NCBI GenBank assembly: GCA_903893955.1
Contig: CAITOG010000335.1
Span: 1 to 15,317 of the forward strand
Reading direction: 5' to 3'
DNA length: 15,317 nucleotides
Source: an uncultured Actinomycetes bacterium
GTDB lineage: Bacteria; Actinomycetota; Acidimicrobiia; Acidimicrobiales; RAAP-2
Below the pieces are notes generated by a model, which worked only from the letters and a program-made list of their open reading frames with translations, had not been told where the DNA came from and made no database searches. The position numbers and the translations under genes are program-made. Positions 1 through 11,571 of this stretch are shown in pieces (within the stretch, counting starts at the first letter, position 1; each line of letters begins with the position of its first letter).

Positions 1-1
1 C

Positions 2-1018
2 ACCGCAAGGTGGCGTGCGCTGCTCGACGAGTCCCCCGCTGCTGGAGCGTTGCCGAAGGTGCGCGAGGAGTTGATCCGGTCGATGCTCGAGACGGTGGGC
101 GGGCTGGCAGATCCGTCGACCGATCTGCTCGACCTCAAGATTGCTGATTCAGCGCTCTCTGAGATGGCGGAGGCCTTCGAGGTGTTCCGCCCCTACCGTG
201 ATGTCCCGAAGCTGACGATGTTCGGCAGCGCACGGACTCGACCGGATGACCCGGTGTACCTGCTTGCCAAGGACCTCGCCGCCAAGCTGGCGGACATGGG
301 GTGGATGGTCGTGACCGGCGCCGGCCCAGGGATCATGCAGGCCGGGACCGAGGGAGCAGGTCGAGAGCGATCCTTCGGCGTCAACATCAAGCTCCCGCTC
401 GAGCAAGGGGCGAATCCCTTCATCGCTGAGGACTCCAAGCTTGTCGAGATGCGCTACTTCTTCACTCGGAAGCTCATCTTGGTGAAGGAGTCGGATGCCT
501 ATGCGATCCTGCCAGGGGGCTTCGGCACGCTCGATGAGGCCTTCGAGCTCCTCACGTTGCTCCAGACCGGGAAGGCCCAACCTGCCCCTATCGTCCTTGT
601 CGAGACCGATGGAGGCACGTACTGGCACGGGTGGCAGCAGTTCGTCGACGAGCAGGCCATCAGGGCTGGCTACGTCTCGCCAGAGGACGACGCCTTCTAC
701 TCGGTGGTCAACTCCGTCGATGAGGCGATGACCGTCATCGAGGGCTTCTATGGCAATTACCACTCGAGCCGCATGGTCGGTGACCGCCTCGTCATGCGAC
801 TCCGCACCAGTCCCTCTGACGCAGAGCTTCGCCAGCTCAATCAGGACTTCGCCGACATCGTGGTCGATTCGAAGATCAGGCGGGTCGATCCGCTGCCACC
901 TGAGGTCGCCTCAGGAGATCATCTCGAGCTCGCCCGCATCGCCTTCAAGTTCAATCGCACCCACTACGGGCGACTGCGGCAGCTGATCGACGCCCTCAAC
1001 CGCTCGACGGGGGCCTGA
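2..1018 (+). CDS. LOG family (TIGR00730) Rossmann-fold protein, 5' partial
   Basis: The frame is open to the left edge (reads ...RWRALLDESPAAGA before a TTG at 50), so the start probably lies outside the window. Counting from that TTG, the family signatures are TGAGPGIMQAG (about residues 89-99) and PGGFGTLDE (155-163), with the Arg/Lys of FFTRK (138-142) between them. These form the nucleotide-binding and active-site motifs of LOG ('lonely guy') phosphoribohydrolases, which split nucleoside 5'-monophosphates, including cytokinin nucleotides, into base and ribose phosphate. An N-terminal extension and about 80 residues after the core (from YHSSRMVGDRL) make it the long form rather than the roughly 190-aa short form. 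Whether the true substrate is a cytokinin or a general nucleotide (as in PpnN-type proteins) cannot be read from the sequence. It ends 8 bases before a convergent gene. Confidence 0.88.
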   Translation, partial: TARWRALLDESPAAGALPKVREELIRSMLETVGGLADPSTDLLDLKIADSALSEMAEAFEVFRPYRDVPKLTMFGSARTRPDDPVYLLAKDLAAKLADMGWMVVTGAGPGIMQAGTEGAGRERSFGVNIKLPLEQGANPFIAEDSKLVEMRYFFTRKLILVKESDAYAILPGGFGTLDEAFELLTLLQTGKAQPAPIVLVETDGGTYWHGWQQFVDEQAIRAGYVSPEDDAFYSVVNSVDEAMTVIEGFYGNYHSSRMVGDRLVMRLRTSPSDAELRQLNQDFADIVVDSKIRRVDPLPPEVASGDHLELARIAFKFNRTHYGRLRQLIDALNRSTGA

Positions 1019-1026
1019 CCTCACCT

Positions 1027-1245
1027 TCAAGGACGGTCGAGCTCGTCCTCGTCGTCACCGAGCAGCGCGATCGCCTTCTCGACGCTGCGCCGAGCACGAG
1101 TCACTCGTCGCTCCTCGTTCGCAGCCGGGGAGGCCTTCGGGTCCGCATCGGCCAGGGCCTCGTGGAGCAGTTCCAAGGAGAGGTCGCCGAGCCGCTCGGC
1201 GAGATCCTGGAGACCAAGGCGGATCGACGCCGCCTCAGCTCGCAT
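1027..1245 (-). CDS. Small helical hypothetical protein (72 aa)
   Basis: ATG at 1245 starts one base after the TGA stop of the upstream acyl-CoA ligase (TGAGATG), so translation is probably coupled by ribosome reinitiation. The frame can be extended upstream inside the ligase, but that extension is an Arg/Ser-rich shadow of the ligase and I reject it. The protein is charged, with two predicted amphipathic helices (about residues 4-32 and 42-62) separated by a Pro/Ala linker, and an acidic tail (GDDEDELD). It has no signal peptide, membrane segment or cysteine. I do not recognise the family. Its position suggests a role tied to the ligase, or simply a small conserved protein cotranscribed with it. 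Confidence 0.6.
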   Translation of the reverse strand: MRAEAASIRLGLQDLAERLGDLSLELLHEALADADPKASPAANEERRVTRARRSVEKAIALLGDDEDELDRP

Positions 1246-1246
1246 C

Positions 1247-2878
1247 TCAGGCCGTCCCGCCTTGGGCAACCTCGATGACCTCGAGCTCGTCATCGGCGAA
1301 CTGACGACGGAGGACCTTCTTGTCGAACTTACCGACCGAGGTCTTCGGGACTGACTCGATGAACGCCCAGCGCTCGGGAAGCCACCAGCGAGCCACACGG
1401 CCGTCCAGGAACCCCATGAGCTCCTCGACGCTCACGGTGGCACCGGGTTTCGTCACCACGCAGGCCAATGGCCGCTCCTGCCACCGGGGGTCAGGGACGG
1501 CGACGACCGCAGCCTCGAACACGTCAGGATGCGCCATGATCTCGCCCTCGAGCTCCACACTCGAGATCCACTCGCCACCGGACTTGATGACATCCTTGGT
1601 CCTGTCGGAGATCGTCATGAAGCCCTCGGCGTCGAGGGTCCCGACATCACCGGTGCGAAGCCAGCCATCGTGGAACTTCTCTGGGTCGTCGTCGAGGTAG
1701 TACGACGCGGTGATCCAGGGGCCAGCGATCTCGAACTCTCCGGCGCTCTCGCCGTCGTTGGGGAGGACGGTGCCATCGTCATCGACGACCCTGACCTTCA
1801 CGCCAGCCACGATCCGTCCTGCCTTCACGCGGTAGTCCATCGCCCGCTGCAGGTCGGAACGATTCGGGGGGATGGCCAAGGCCGCCAAGGGGCTCGTCTC
1901 GGTCATGCCCCATCCCTGGATGATGCTGACGCCGAAACGAGCCTCGAATGCCTCGATCAGCGTGCGAGGCACCGCAGAGCCACCAGCGGTGACCGTACGC
2001 AGCGAGCTGAGGTCGACCGGGACCTCGTCAGCCACTGCGAGCAGGTCGTTCCACACGGTGGGGACGCCACATGCGAGCGTCGGACGCATCTCGGGGATGA
2101 TGCGGGCCAAGGCCCGGCCCATGAGGTGCTGCTGGGGCAGGACGATGTCGCAACCGCTCATCCAGGCCGAGTATGGGGTTCCCCATGCGTTGGCGTGGAA
2201 CATGGGGACGATCACGAGGATCCGATCCTTCTCCGACATCCCGATCGAGTTCGCTGCGGTCTGTGCCATCGAGTGGAGGTAGGTCGAACGGTGCGAGTAG
2301 ACGACGCCCTTGGGGTTGCCGGTGGTCCCGCTCGTGTAACACATCGCCGCTGCGTCGGTCTCGTCGAGGCTCGGCCAGTCGGTGGTGGGCTGGGCCCCAT
2401 CGATGAGCTCCTCGTAGCGCAGCACCTCACGCCCGAGCGCGCTGGCGTCGCCGTCGCCGGCGACGATGATGTGCTCGACGGTCGTCAGATCGTCGATGAC
2501 TCGGGCGAGCAACGGGAGAAGGACGTCATCGACGATGATGATCCGGTCCTCGGCGTGGTTGATGACGAAGCTGAGCTGCTCGGGGAACAGGCGGATGTTG
2601 AGGGTGTGCAGGACTGCGCCCATGGAGGGGACGCCGAGATAGGCCTCCATGTGCCGCTGGTTGTTCCACTGGAAGGTTCCGACCCGATCGCCGGGCTCGA
2701 TGCCGAGCTCACCGAGCGCGCTCGCCAGCCGCCGGGCACGGTCAGCCACCTGGGCGAAGGTCTGGACTCGGTACCCGTCATCGAGGACGGTGATGACCTC
2801 GCTGTCGGCGTACACAGAGGCCCCGTACTCGAGGATGTCGCTGATCAGGAGATCCCCGTGCTGCATCGTGCTCTTCAT
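1247..2878 (-). CDS. Fatty-acid--CoA ligase (AMP-binding, FadD/AlkK-like)
   Basis: This is a 543-aa member of the ANL adenylate-forming superfamily. It activates a carboxylic acid, probably a medium- or long-chain fatty acid, to acyl-AMP and then acyl-CoA in the cytoplasm. Visible motifs are the P-loop YTSGTTGNPKG (181-191), the substrate-pocket motif VPMFHANAWG (224-233), GWGMTE (322-327), TGD (409-411), the hinge region ISDRTKDVIKSGGEWIS (423-439) and the C-terminal catalytic Lys517 in KTSVGKFDKK. The MFHxNAWG signature is typical of AlkK/medium-chain ligases. I chose the ATG at 2878 because GGAGGGGG lies about 9-12 bases upstream; a GTG at 2905 adds nine poorly conserved residues, and a second ATG lies at 2866. 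It is the first gene of a two-gene unit with the 72-aa protein and is divergent from the NlpC/P60 gene. Exact chain-length preference is unknown. Confidence 0.9.
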   Translation of the reverse strand: MKSTMQHGDLLISDILEYGASVYADSEVITVLDDGYRVQTFAQVADRARRLASALGELGIEPGDRVGTFQWNNQRHMEAYLGVPSMGAVLHTLNIRLFPEQLSFVINHAEDRIIIVDDVLLPLLARVIDDLTTVEHIIVAGDGDASALGREVLRYEELIDGAQPTTDWPSLDETDAAAMCYTSGTTGNPKGVVYSHRSTYLHSMAQTAANSIGMSEKDRILVIVPMFHANAWGTPYSAWMSGCDIVLPQQHLMGRALARIIPEMRPTLACGVPTVWNDLLAVADEVPVDLSSLRTVTAGGSAVPRTLIEAFEARFGVSIIQGWGMTETSPLAALAIPPNRSDLQRAMDYRVKAGRIVAGVKVRVVDDDGTVLPNDGESAGEFEIAGPWITASYYLDDDPEKFHDGWLRTGDVGTLDAEGFMTISDRTKDVIKSGGEWISSVELEGEIMAHPDVFEAAVVAVPDPRWQERPLACVVTKPGATVSVEELMGFLDGRVARWWLPERWAFIESVPKTSVGKFDKKVLRRQFADDELEVIEVAQGGTA

Positions 2879-2922
2879 GGTCTCTTGCCCCCTCCCCCAG
2901 CACACCGGCGCCGGGTGGACGA

Positions 2923-2928
2923 ATGGTA
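2923..2928 (-). promoter_or_regulatory. Possible -10 box of the acyl-CoA ligase
   Basis: Reading the minus strand, TACCAT (a TANNNT -10 match) lies in the 87-base gap between the divergent ligase and NlpC genes. It would give a leader of about 38 bases that contains the GGAGG-type ribosome-binding site. The -35 position (TGCACC at 17-base spacing) is a poor match. I see no equally good -10 for the plus-strand NlpC gene. Confidence 0.35.
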
Positions 2929-2965
2929 CCGGTACGTGCCGTGAGGGTGCAGGACCGTTGGGTGG

Positions 2966-3814
2966 GTGCTGAGGCGGTTGGTCCAGATGGCGGTCGTGGT
3001 GCTCCTCCTGCCTTTCGCTGCCGCTGGTGCCGGCGTCCTGGTCGTGACAGAGGCCCAGGGATCCGGGGCGGTGACCGGAGGCTCAGGCGCGGGCGCTGCG
3101 ATCCCTTCTCAGTGGAGGATGATCGCTTCGCTGAGCGCGAACCAATGTCCCGGCGAGTCTCCAGCTGTCCTCGAGGCACTCGGTTGGCTTGCAACTGGCG
3201 CAGGCCGACGCTCGAGCGCCGCGCCACCACCGTGGGCCTCCGTGCCGAGCGGTCCGTTCGGGCTCGACGAGTCATGGCGGACACGCCGTGATCGCACGCT
3301 CCTCGCCGCAGCTGCGCATGCCAGCGCTGTCGTGTGCGGCGCGATCGCGTCTGGTGGCGGGCTCCAGGGCGGACTTCTGGCTCTGCTCGGTTCTCCTGCG
3401 CTGGCCCTCGACGTCGAGGTCGCCATCGAGGCGATCCAGACTGACCAGTTGATCACCGAGACCAGGTTGAGCGCGGTGGCCTTCGCCGCCACCGCGATCG
3501 GGCTGCCCTACCTGTGGGGTGGCAACGGGCCCGACGCCTATGACTGCTCAGGACTGATGGTCGCTGCGTTCAGGGCCGGAGGGGTGCGTCTCGAGCGGAC
3601 CGCGCAGGAACAGCACGATCAGGCGGTGCCAGATCCGAGCAACGTCCCGGGCGACATGGTCTTCTTCGGCGCAGGACCCGCAGCCGTCGAGCACGTGGGG
3701 CTCATCATCGGCGGTGGGCTGATGATCGATGCACCCCATACGGGAGCCTTCGTTCGGATCGAGTCCTACAGCTGGTCGGACCTGGTGAGCATCGGCCGAG
3801 CTGTCGGCACATGA
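2966..3814 (+). CDS. NlpC/P60 cell-wall peptidase with degenerate transglycosylase-like N-terminal region
   Basis: The protein is 282 aa. Residues 1-30 are a signal peptide or anchor (MLRRLVQ followed by a long hydrophobic run), so it acts outside the membrane. The C-terminal half (about 168-282) is an NlpC/P60 domain: LPYLWGGNGPDAYDCSGL holds the nucleophile Cys194, VEHVGLIIG holds His243, and IDAPHTG (254-260) supplies the third polar residue. Such domains cut gamma-D-Glu-meso-diaminopimelate bonds in peptidoglycan stem peptides. Residues about 45-155 follow the layout of a lysozyme/SLT domain (IPSQW...CP...VLEALGW...GPFGLDESW), but the place where the catalytic Glu of 'ESG' is expected reads LATG, so this half is probably a non-catalytic wall-binding or structural module. 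The GTG start at 2966 lies just after an in-frame TGA at 2942. No clear Shine-Dalgarno is seen; TTG 2978 and ATG 2987 are alternatives. Confidence 0.85.
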   Translation: MLRRLVQMAVVVLLLPFAAAGAGVLVVTEAQGSGAVTGGSGAGAAIPSQWRMIASLSANQCPGESPAVLEALGWLATGAGRRSSAAPPPWASVPSGPFGLDESWRTRRDRTLLAAAAHASAVVCGAIASGGGLQGGLLALLGSPALALDVEVAIEAIQTDQLITETRLSAVAFAATAIGLPYLWGGNGPDAYDCSGLMVAAFRAGGVRLERTAQEQHDQAVPDPSNVPGDMVFFGAGPAAVEHVGLIIGGGLMIDAPHTGAFVRIESYSWSDLVSIGRAVGT

Positions 3815-3818
3815 TGCC

Positions 3819-5349
3819 TTACCGAAGCGCGAGCTGCCCGGGAACGATTGGCGCAGGCAGGTCAGTCGAGCCGACCAGCCAGCGGTCGACCGCTGCCGCG
3901 GCGCTCCGGCCCTCGGCGATGGCCCAGACGATCAGACTTTGGCCCCTGGTCATGTCGCCACAGACGAAGACGCCATCGACCGTGGTGGCCCATGTTGGCG
4001 AAGCGACGACGTTGCCACGTAGATCGAGCTCAACACCGAGCTCATCGAGGAGGCCGCTGCGCTCTGGTCCGGTGAAGCCGAGGGCGAGAAACACCAGATC
4101 CGCCTGCAACTCTCGAGTCGTGCCCTCGATCGGTGTGAACGTTGGACCTTGCAGCCCGGATCCGACCTCGACTTCTTGGATCTCGAGCGAGCGCACCGCA
4201 CCCGACTCATCGCCGAGGAACGCTGACGTGGTGACGGCGTAGACACGTTCGCCGCCCTCTTCATGCGCCGATGAGGTCCTCATGATGACCGGCCAGGTCG
4301 GCCAGGGGTTCTCTGGCTGCCGAGCGCCAGGAGGGGCCGGCATGATCTCAAGCTGCGTCACCGATGCCGCACCCTGGCGATGAGCGGTGCCGAGGCAGTC
4401 CGCGCCGGTGTCGCCGCCTCCGATGATGACGACGTGGCGATCTCGAGCATCGATCGGGTGGGTCTCAAGGCGCCCCTCGAGCACCATCGTGGCGGGCTTC
4501 AGGTACTCCATGGCGAAGTGGATCCCGTTGAGCTCCCGACCAGGAGCGCCGAGGTCTCGAGGGTTGGTGGCGCCGCCTGCGAGCAGGACTGCGTCGAACT
4601 CCGCCACCACCTCAGCTGCCGACACCTCGATGACCTCTGGGCTCAGCGCGCCCCCGACACCGGGCTGCGAGCCAGGCTCTGACGGGACGGCGTCTGCGCC
4701 TCGCCGTCCGACCTGGGTCGAGCACCGGAAGACGACGCCCTCGTCGACGAGCTGCTCAAGTCGACGGTCGAGGACGGCCTTCTCCATCTTGAACTCTGGG
4801 ATGCCGTAGCGAAGGAGTCCGCCTGGCTGCTCAGCACGCTCGAAGACGACGACGTCGTGGCCTGCTCTGACGAGCTGCTGGGCTGCCGCGAGGCCTGCAG
4901 GACCCGAGCCGATGATGGCCACCCGTCGACCGCTGCGGGTGCTGGCGTGAACAGGCCGCACCCACCCTTCGCTCCACGCACGCTCGATGATCTCGTACTC
5001 CATTCGCTCGATCGTGACGGGCTCCTGGTTGATGCCGAGCACGCAGGACCCCTCGCAGGGTGCTGGACACAGTCGACCGGTGAATTCCGGGAAGTTGTTC
5101 GTCGCGTGGAGCCGCTCGATAGCCGTCGACCAGTCACCTCGGTACGTCAGGTCATTCCACTCCGGGATCAGGTTGCCGAGCGGGCAGCCCTCGTGGCAGA
5201 ACGGGATGCCGCAGTCCATGCAACGACTCGCCTGCTCTCGCACATCCTCCTCAGGGAAGGGCTCATAGACCTCACGCCAGTCGCGCAAGCGCACAGGAAC
5301 GGGTCGCCGCCGAGGCAGCTCGCGCCCGTGTTCGAGGAATCCGGTTGGC

Positions 5350-5357
<8 letters not shown>
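3819..5357 (-). CDS. gltD: Glutamate synthase small (beta) subunit
   Basis: This 512-aa protein is the NADPH-oxidising subunit of GOGAT, which passes electrons via FAD and iron-sulfur clusters to GltB for converting 2-oxoglutarate plus glutamine into two glutamates. The N-terminal Cys-rich region CMDCGIPFCHEGCP (47-59) and CPAPCEGSC (97-105) bind two 4Fe-4S clusters. IIGSGPAGLAAAQQL (148-162) is the FAD fold, IIGGGDTGADC (311-321) the NADPH fold, and GVFVCGDMTRGQSLIVWAI (462-480) the C-terminal FAD motif. Residues about 219-247 are a Gly/Pro/Ser-rich insertion absent from the usual enzyme of about 480-490 aa. GTG at 5357 is chosen because GGAGG sits 6 bases upstream, inside the end of gltB, and the genes overlap by 8 bases. 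Its stop is 4 bases from the end of the convergent NlpC gene. Confidence 0.95.
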
Positions 5358-9906
<4,549 letters not shown>

Positions 9907-9935
9907 CGAACTCCTTTGGGTCTTCGGCCCGAAGC

Positions 9936-9965
9936 GGTGCTCCGCGCTCACGTCAATTCAGCACC
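9936..9965 (-). other. Possible hairpin in gltB leader
   Basis: GGTGCT and AGCACC (9936-9941 and 9960-9965) are perfect 6-base inverted arms separated by 18 bases, upstream of the gltB ribosome-binding site. If transcription starts near 9995 they lie in the 5' leader. The stem is short and no known riboswitch class is recognised, so it may be chance. Confidence 0.2.
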
Positions 9966-10001
9966 AGCTGGGACGACGTTGGCCCGAGTGCAGCGGTGTC
10001 A

Positions 10002-10007
10002 ACTTTA
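10002..10007 (-). promoter_or_regulatory. Possible -10 box of gltBD
   Basis: Minus-strand TAAAGT fits TANNNT and would start transcription near 9995, giving a leader of about 90 bases before gltB. No good -35 is seen at 17-18 bases. A TTGACA directly after it (10002-9997) is a perfect -35 hexamer but has no recognisable -10 at the right distance. Confidence 0.3.
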
Positions 10008-10037
10008 GCAGCACGTCGGACCCCGTCTGCCTGCTCC

Positions 10038-10043
10038 TAGCAT
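10038..10043 (+). promoter_or_regulatory. Predicted -10 box for leaderless thiO
   Basis: TAGCAT is followed by six bases (GGGACC) and then the GTG start of thiO at 10050. A -10 whose last T is 7 bases before the start codon puts +1 on the start codon itself, so the mRNA would be leaderless, as is common in actinomycetes. There is no convincing Shine-Dalgarno and no clear -35. Confidence 0.5.
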
Positions 10044-10049
10044 GGGACC

Positions 10050-11189
10050 GTGTTGACTTCGGCTGCGCCCAAAGCCCGTTCGTACGACGTGGCAGTTGCG
10101 GGTGGCGGCGTGATCGGCCTCTCGACCGCCTTTGCAGCACTGAGCAGTGGACGTCGGGTGGTGGTGATCGAGCCTGATGCCACCAAGAGCGCTGCCTGGG
10201 TGGCTGCAGGGATGTTGGCGCCCGCATCCGAGGCTCATTTCGGCGAGGAGGCGCTCACACGGCTCTTGCTCGCCGGGGCGGCTCGCTGGCCGGACTTCGC
10301 CAGCGCACTCGAGGGTGCCGCCGGTGAGACATTCGGTTTCCGGACCACGCCGACCGTGGCGGTGGGCGTCGATGCTGCCGATCGGAGCGAGGTGCGTCGT
10401 CTTGTCGACCTCCAGCAAAGCCTCGGCATCGAGGTATCGACGCTTGATCGGGCCAGCTTGCGAGCGCAGGAGCCCCTTCTTGCTGGGTCGCTGCTCGAAG
10501 CGGCTTTGTTTCGGGGCGATCACCAGGTCGACAACCGTGCGCTCCTGGGGGCGCTCCGAAGTGCGGTTGTGTCCTTGGGCGGCTTCTTCATCGACGATGT
10601 CGTCTGTTCTGTCTCGGCGAGTGGGGCAATCGGCAAAATCGAGACTGCCCAGAACGGGTCAGTCGAGGCAATTGACGTGGTGGTGGCCTTGGGCGCTCGC
10701 ACCAGCCAGCTGCCTGGCATCACCGGCGCTGACCTACCCATCGTTCGGCCCGTCAAGGGCCACGTGCTTCGACTCCGTGGTGCGGAGCCACTGATCGATG
10801 TAACGGTGCGCGCACTCGTCCACGGCCGCTCCGTGTACCTCGTCCCTCGTGCAGACGGTCGCCTGGTCGTCGGGGCGACCAGTGAGGAGCGCGGGTTCGA
10901 CACCACGGTGACCGCTGGCGAGGTGCACCAACTGCTCGATGACGCCCGAATCGTGCTGCCTGGCCTCGATGAGCTCGAGCTCGAGGAGGCGATCGCCGGG
11001 CTTCGACCTGGCACGACGTCCAATGCGCCAGTCATCCAGCGCATCGATGATGGCCCGGTGATCGTGGCGACAGGCCACTTTCGAAACGGGATCCTCTTGG
11101 CGCCGATCACAGCCGAGATCGTCATGGCGCTGCTCTCAGGCACGAGCACGACCGCTCTCGACCTCCTTGCGGCGGCACAGGGCTCGTGA
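10050..11189 (+). CDS. thiO: Glycine oxidase ThiO
   Basis: This 379-aa FAD-dependent amine oxidase is of the DAO/glycine oxidase family. ThiO oxidises glycine with O2 to dehydroglycine (iminoacetate), which ThiG uses to build the thiazole ring of thiamine. The N-terminal dinucleotide fold AVAGGGVIGLSTAFAA (15-30) ends in the acidic residue of VVVIEP (37-42), which binds the FAD ribose. AAWVAAGMLAP (48-58) is the characteristic ThiO flavin-contact motif. Near the C-terminus, AGLRPGTTSNAPVI and ATGHFRNGILLAP complete the family pattern. The GTG start is supported by the adjacent -10 box. The stop overlaps the GTG of thiS (GTGA), which supports the thiamine assignment over a generic D-amino-acid oxidase. 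thiG does not follow. Confidence 0.9.
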   Translation: MLTSAAPKARSYDVAVAGGGVIGLSTAFAALSSGRRVVVIEPDATKSAAWVAAGMLAPASEAHFGEEALTRLLLAGAARWPDFASALEGAAGETFGFRTTPTVAVGVDAADRSEVRRLVDLQQSLGIEVSTLDRASLRAQEPLLAGSLLEAALFRGDHQVDNRALLGALRSAVVSLGGFFIDDVVCSVSASGAIGKIETAQNGSVEAIDVVVALGARTSQLPGITGADLPIVRPVKGHVLRLRGAEPLIDVTVRALVHGRSVYLVPRADGRLVVGATSEERGFDTTVTAGEVHQLLDDARIVLPGLDELELEEAIAGLRPGTTSNAPVIQRIDDGPVIVATGHFRNGILLAPITAEIVMALLSGTSTTALDLLAAAQGS

Positions 11190-11389
11190 TCGGCATCATC
11201 TTGAATGGTGAGCTCAGCTCCGTCGAGAGCGGCACCTCGATCGAGGAGCTGGTTGCGACGTTGCTCTCGTCACCTCGCGGGGTGGCGGTGGCCATCGGTC
11301 GCTCCGTCATCCCACGATCAGAGTGGTCGACGACCTCGCTTGAGGATGGTGCCGTGGTCGAGATCGTGACCGCGGTGGCCGGCGGCTAA
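11186..11389 (+). CDS. thiS: Sulfur carrier protein ThiS
   Basis: This 67-aa ubiquitin-like (beta-grasp) protein ends in Gly-Gly, the tail that is adenylated and converted to a thiocarboxylate to donate sulfur for thiazole formation. Further family features are the opening MIGIILNGE strand, the helix SIEELVATLL, the VAVAIGRSVIPRSEW segment and LEDGAVVEIVTAVAGG at the end. Its GTG overlaps the thiO stop by four bases (GTGA), so the two are an operon with translational coupling. The ThiF/ThiG partners must be encoded elsewhere. Confidence 0.92.
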   Translation: MIGIILNGELSSVESGTSIEELVATLLSSPRGVAVAIGRSVIPRSEWSTTSLEDGAVVEIVTAVAGG

Positions 11390-11412
11390 TCGAATTGGGC
11401 AAGACTGGGGAC

Positions 11413-11571
11413 ATGGCATCACACCAAGAGCTCCTTGACGCACTCGATCAGCGGATCCTCGAGGCGCTGTCTGCAAAGGCCACGGGCGAGTCGGTGGTCC
11501 GACTTTTCGAAGCTCGAGCCTGGCTGACCAACCCCGACCAGCCGCACGGTGGAACGGCGGTCCATTCGTGA
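11413..11571 (+). CDS. Small hypothetical protein (52 aa)
   Basis: ATG at 11413 opens a 52-codon frame reading MASHQELLDALDQRILEA at its start and ending TGA at 11571. It lies 23 bases after the thiS stop, and its stop overlaps the GTG of the haemolysin III gene by four bases (GTGA), the same junction style as thiO/thiS. It is mostly helical, charged and soluble, with no membrane segment and no cysteines. AAGACT plus six bases before the ATG resembles the leaderless -10 arrangement but lacks the leading T, so it is weak; no good Shine-Dalgarno is seen. I do not recognise the family. Filling the space exactly between two real genes is the main evidence that it is real. Confidence 0.55.
   Translation: MASHQELLDALDQRILEALSAKATGESVVRLFEARAWLTNPDQPHGGTAVHS

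Noticed and set aside
1030..1049. AGGACG/CGTCCT hairpin just after the LOG gene as a bidirectional terminator
   Set aside because: The stem is only 6 bp with an 8-base loop, has no T-run and lies inside the coding end of the 72-aa gene.
1529..2944. Long plus-strand open frame (471 codons) antisense to the acyl-CoA ligase
   Set aside because: The ligase has complete family motifs on the other strand; the antisense product is rich in His, Arg, Asp and Val with no recognisable fold, as expected from high-GC codon bias.
9997..10002. TTGACA as the gltB -35
   Set aside because: The hexamer is perfect, but no TANNNT is found 16-18 bases downstream on the minus strand, so I preferred the TAAAGT -10 beside it.
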